15,135 nt of DNA from CAZJQD01 sp964548165 [NCBI: uncultured bacterium] (GTDB lineage Bacteria; UBA8481): assembly GCA_964548165.1 (NCBI GenBank), contig CAZJQD010000016.1, forward strand, positions 1-15,135, written 5' to 3'. A model generated the notes under the pieces. The model searched no databases. It saw only the letters and a program-made list of their open reading frames with translations, and was not told the DNA's origin. The position numbers and the translations under genes are program-made. Of this stretch, positions 13,926-15,135 are shown one piece after another. Position 1 is the stretch's first letter; every line of letters starts with the position of its first letter.

Positions 13926-13948
13926 ATCGGTGCCTGTGCCGATACAAT
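13926..13948 (+). promoter_or_regulatory. Inverted repeat and -10 element just before trpD
   Basis: ATCGG (13926-13930) and CCGAT (13939-13943) form an inverted repeat that abuts TACAAT (13943-13948), a good -10 sequence lying 7 bases before ATG 13956. No SD and no clear -35 are visible, which would fit a leaderless or activator-dependent transcript. Confidence 0.4.
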
Positions 13949-13955
13949 ACTCCTC

Positions 13956-15135
<1,180 letters not shown>

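Overview
The window is GC-rich bacterial chromosome with densely packed genes, almost all on the + strand. The organism is flagellated (a flagellin and a rod/hook-family protein). It uses Shine-Dalgarno initiation and what look like housekeeping promoters of the form TTGAC-N17/18-TAGgaT. The gene set is core metabolism and stress functions rather than phage or plasmid. I cannot place it firmly. Gene mix, base composition and the intergenic repeat would fit Planctomycetota or a neighbouring environmental phylum, but that is a low-confidence guess.

Layout. (1) 2-1345: C-terminal two thirds of dnaK. (2) 1360-1534: a 175-bp element bounded by near-perfect 28-bp inverted repeats. (3) 1577-3085: a membrane-anchored HtrA/Deg protease, so this end is a proteostasis block. 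(4) 3229-4959: an orphan sCache-HAMP histidine kinase. (5) 5194-6036: a short flagellin behind a roughly 200-nt structured leader. (6) 6168-8689: a tight four-gene unit of coaD (coenzyme A synthesis), pta (phosphotransacetylase), a small tail-anchored protein with a GspF-N-like domain, and a diverged DUF2064/glycosyltransferase-like protein. (7) 8680-9024, minus strand: a small double zinc-knuckle protein with its own promoter, convergent with the unit before it and divergent from the next. (8) 9216-12788: pdp (pyrimidine-nucleoside phosphorylase) followed by recJ. (9) 12848-13084: a DUF3006 protein. (10) 13196-13894: a FlgF/FlgG-family rod/hook protein. (11) 13956-15135: trpD, open at the window edge.

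The most unusual object is recJ. A complete DnaQ/PolC-like DEDDh exonuclease domain, with all five catalytic residues, is inserted inside the DHH nuclease. One polypeptide should therefore carry both a 5'-to-3' and a 3'-to-5' exonuclease site. Also notable are trpD, which carries a 15-bp minisatellite-like insertion next to its active-site loops and a repeat-built C-terminal tail; the recurrent promoter class, which links at least four transcription units; and the two unfamiliar small proteins downstream of pta.

No rRNA, tRNA, CRISPR array, prophage or transposase gene was seen. The only gene-free stretches above about 200 bases are 1346-1576 (the inverted-repeat element) and 4960-5193 (flagellin promoter and leader).
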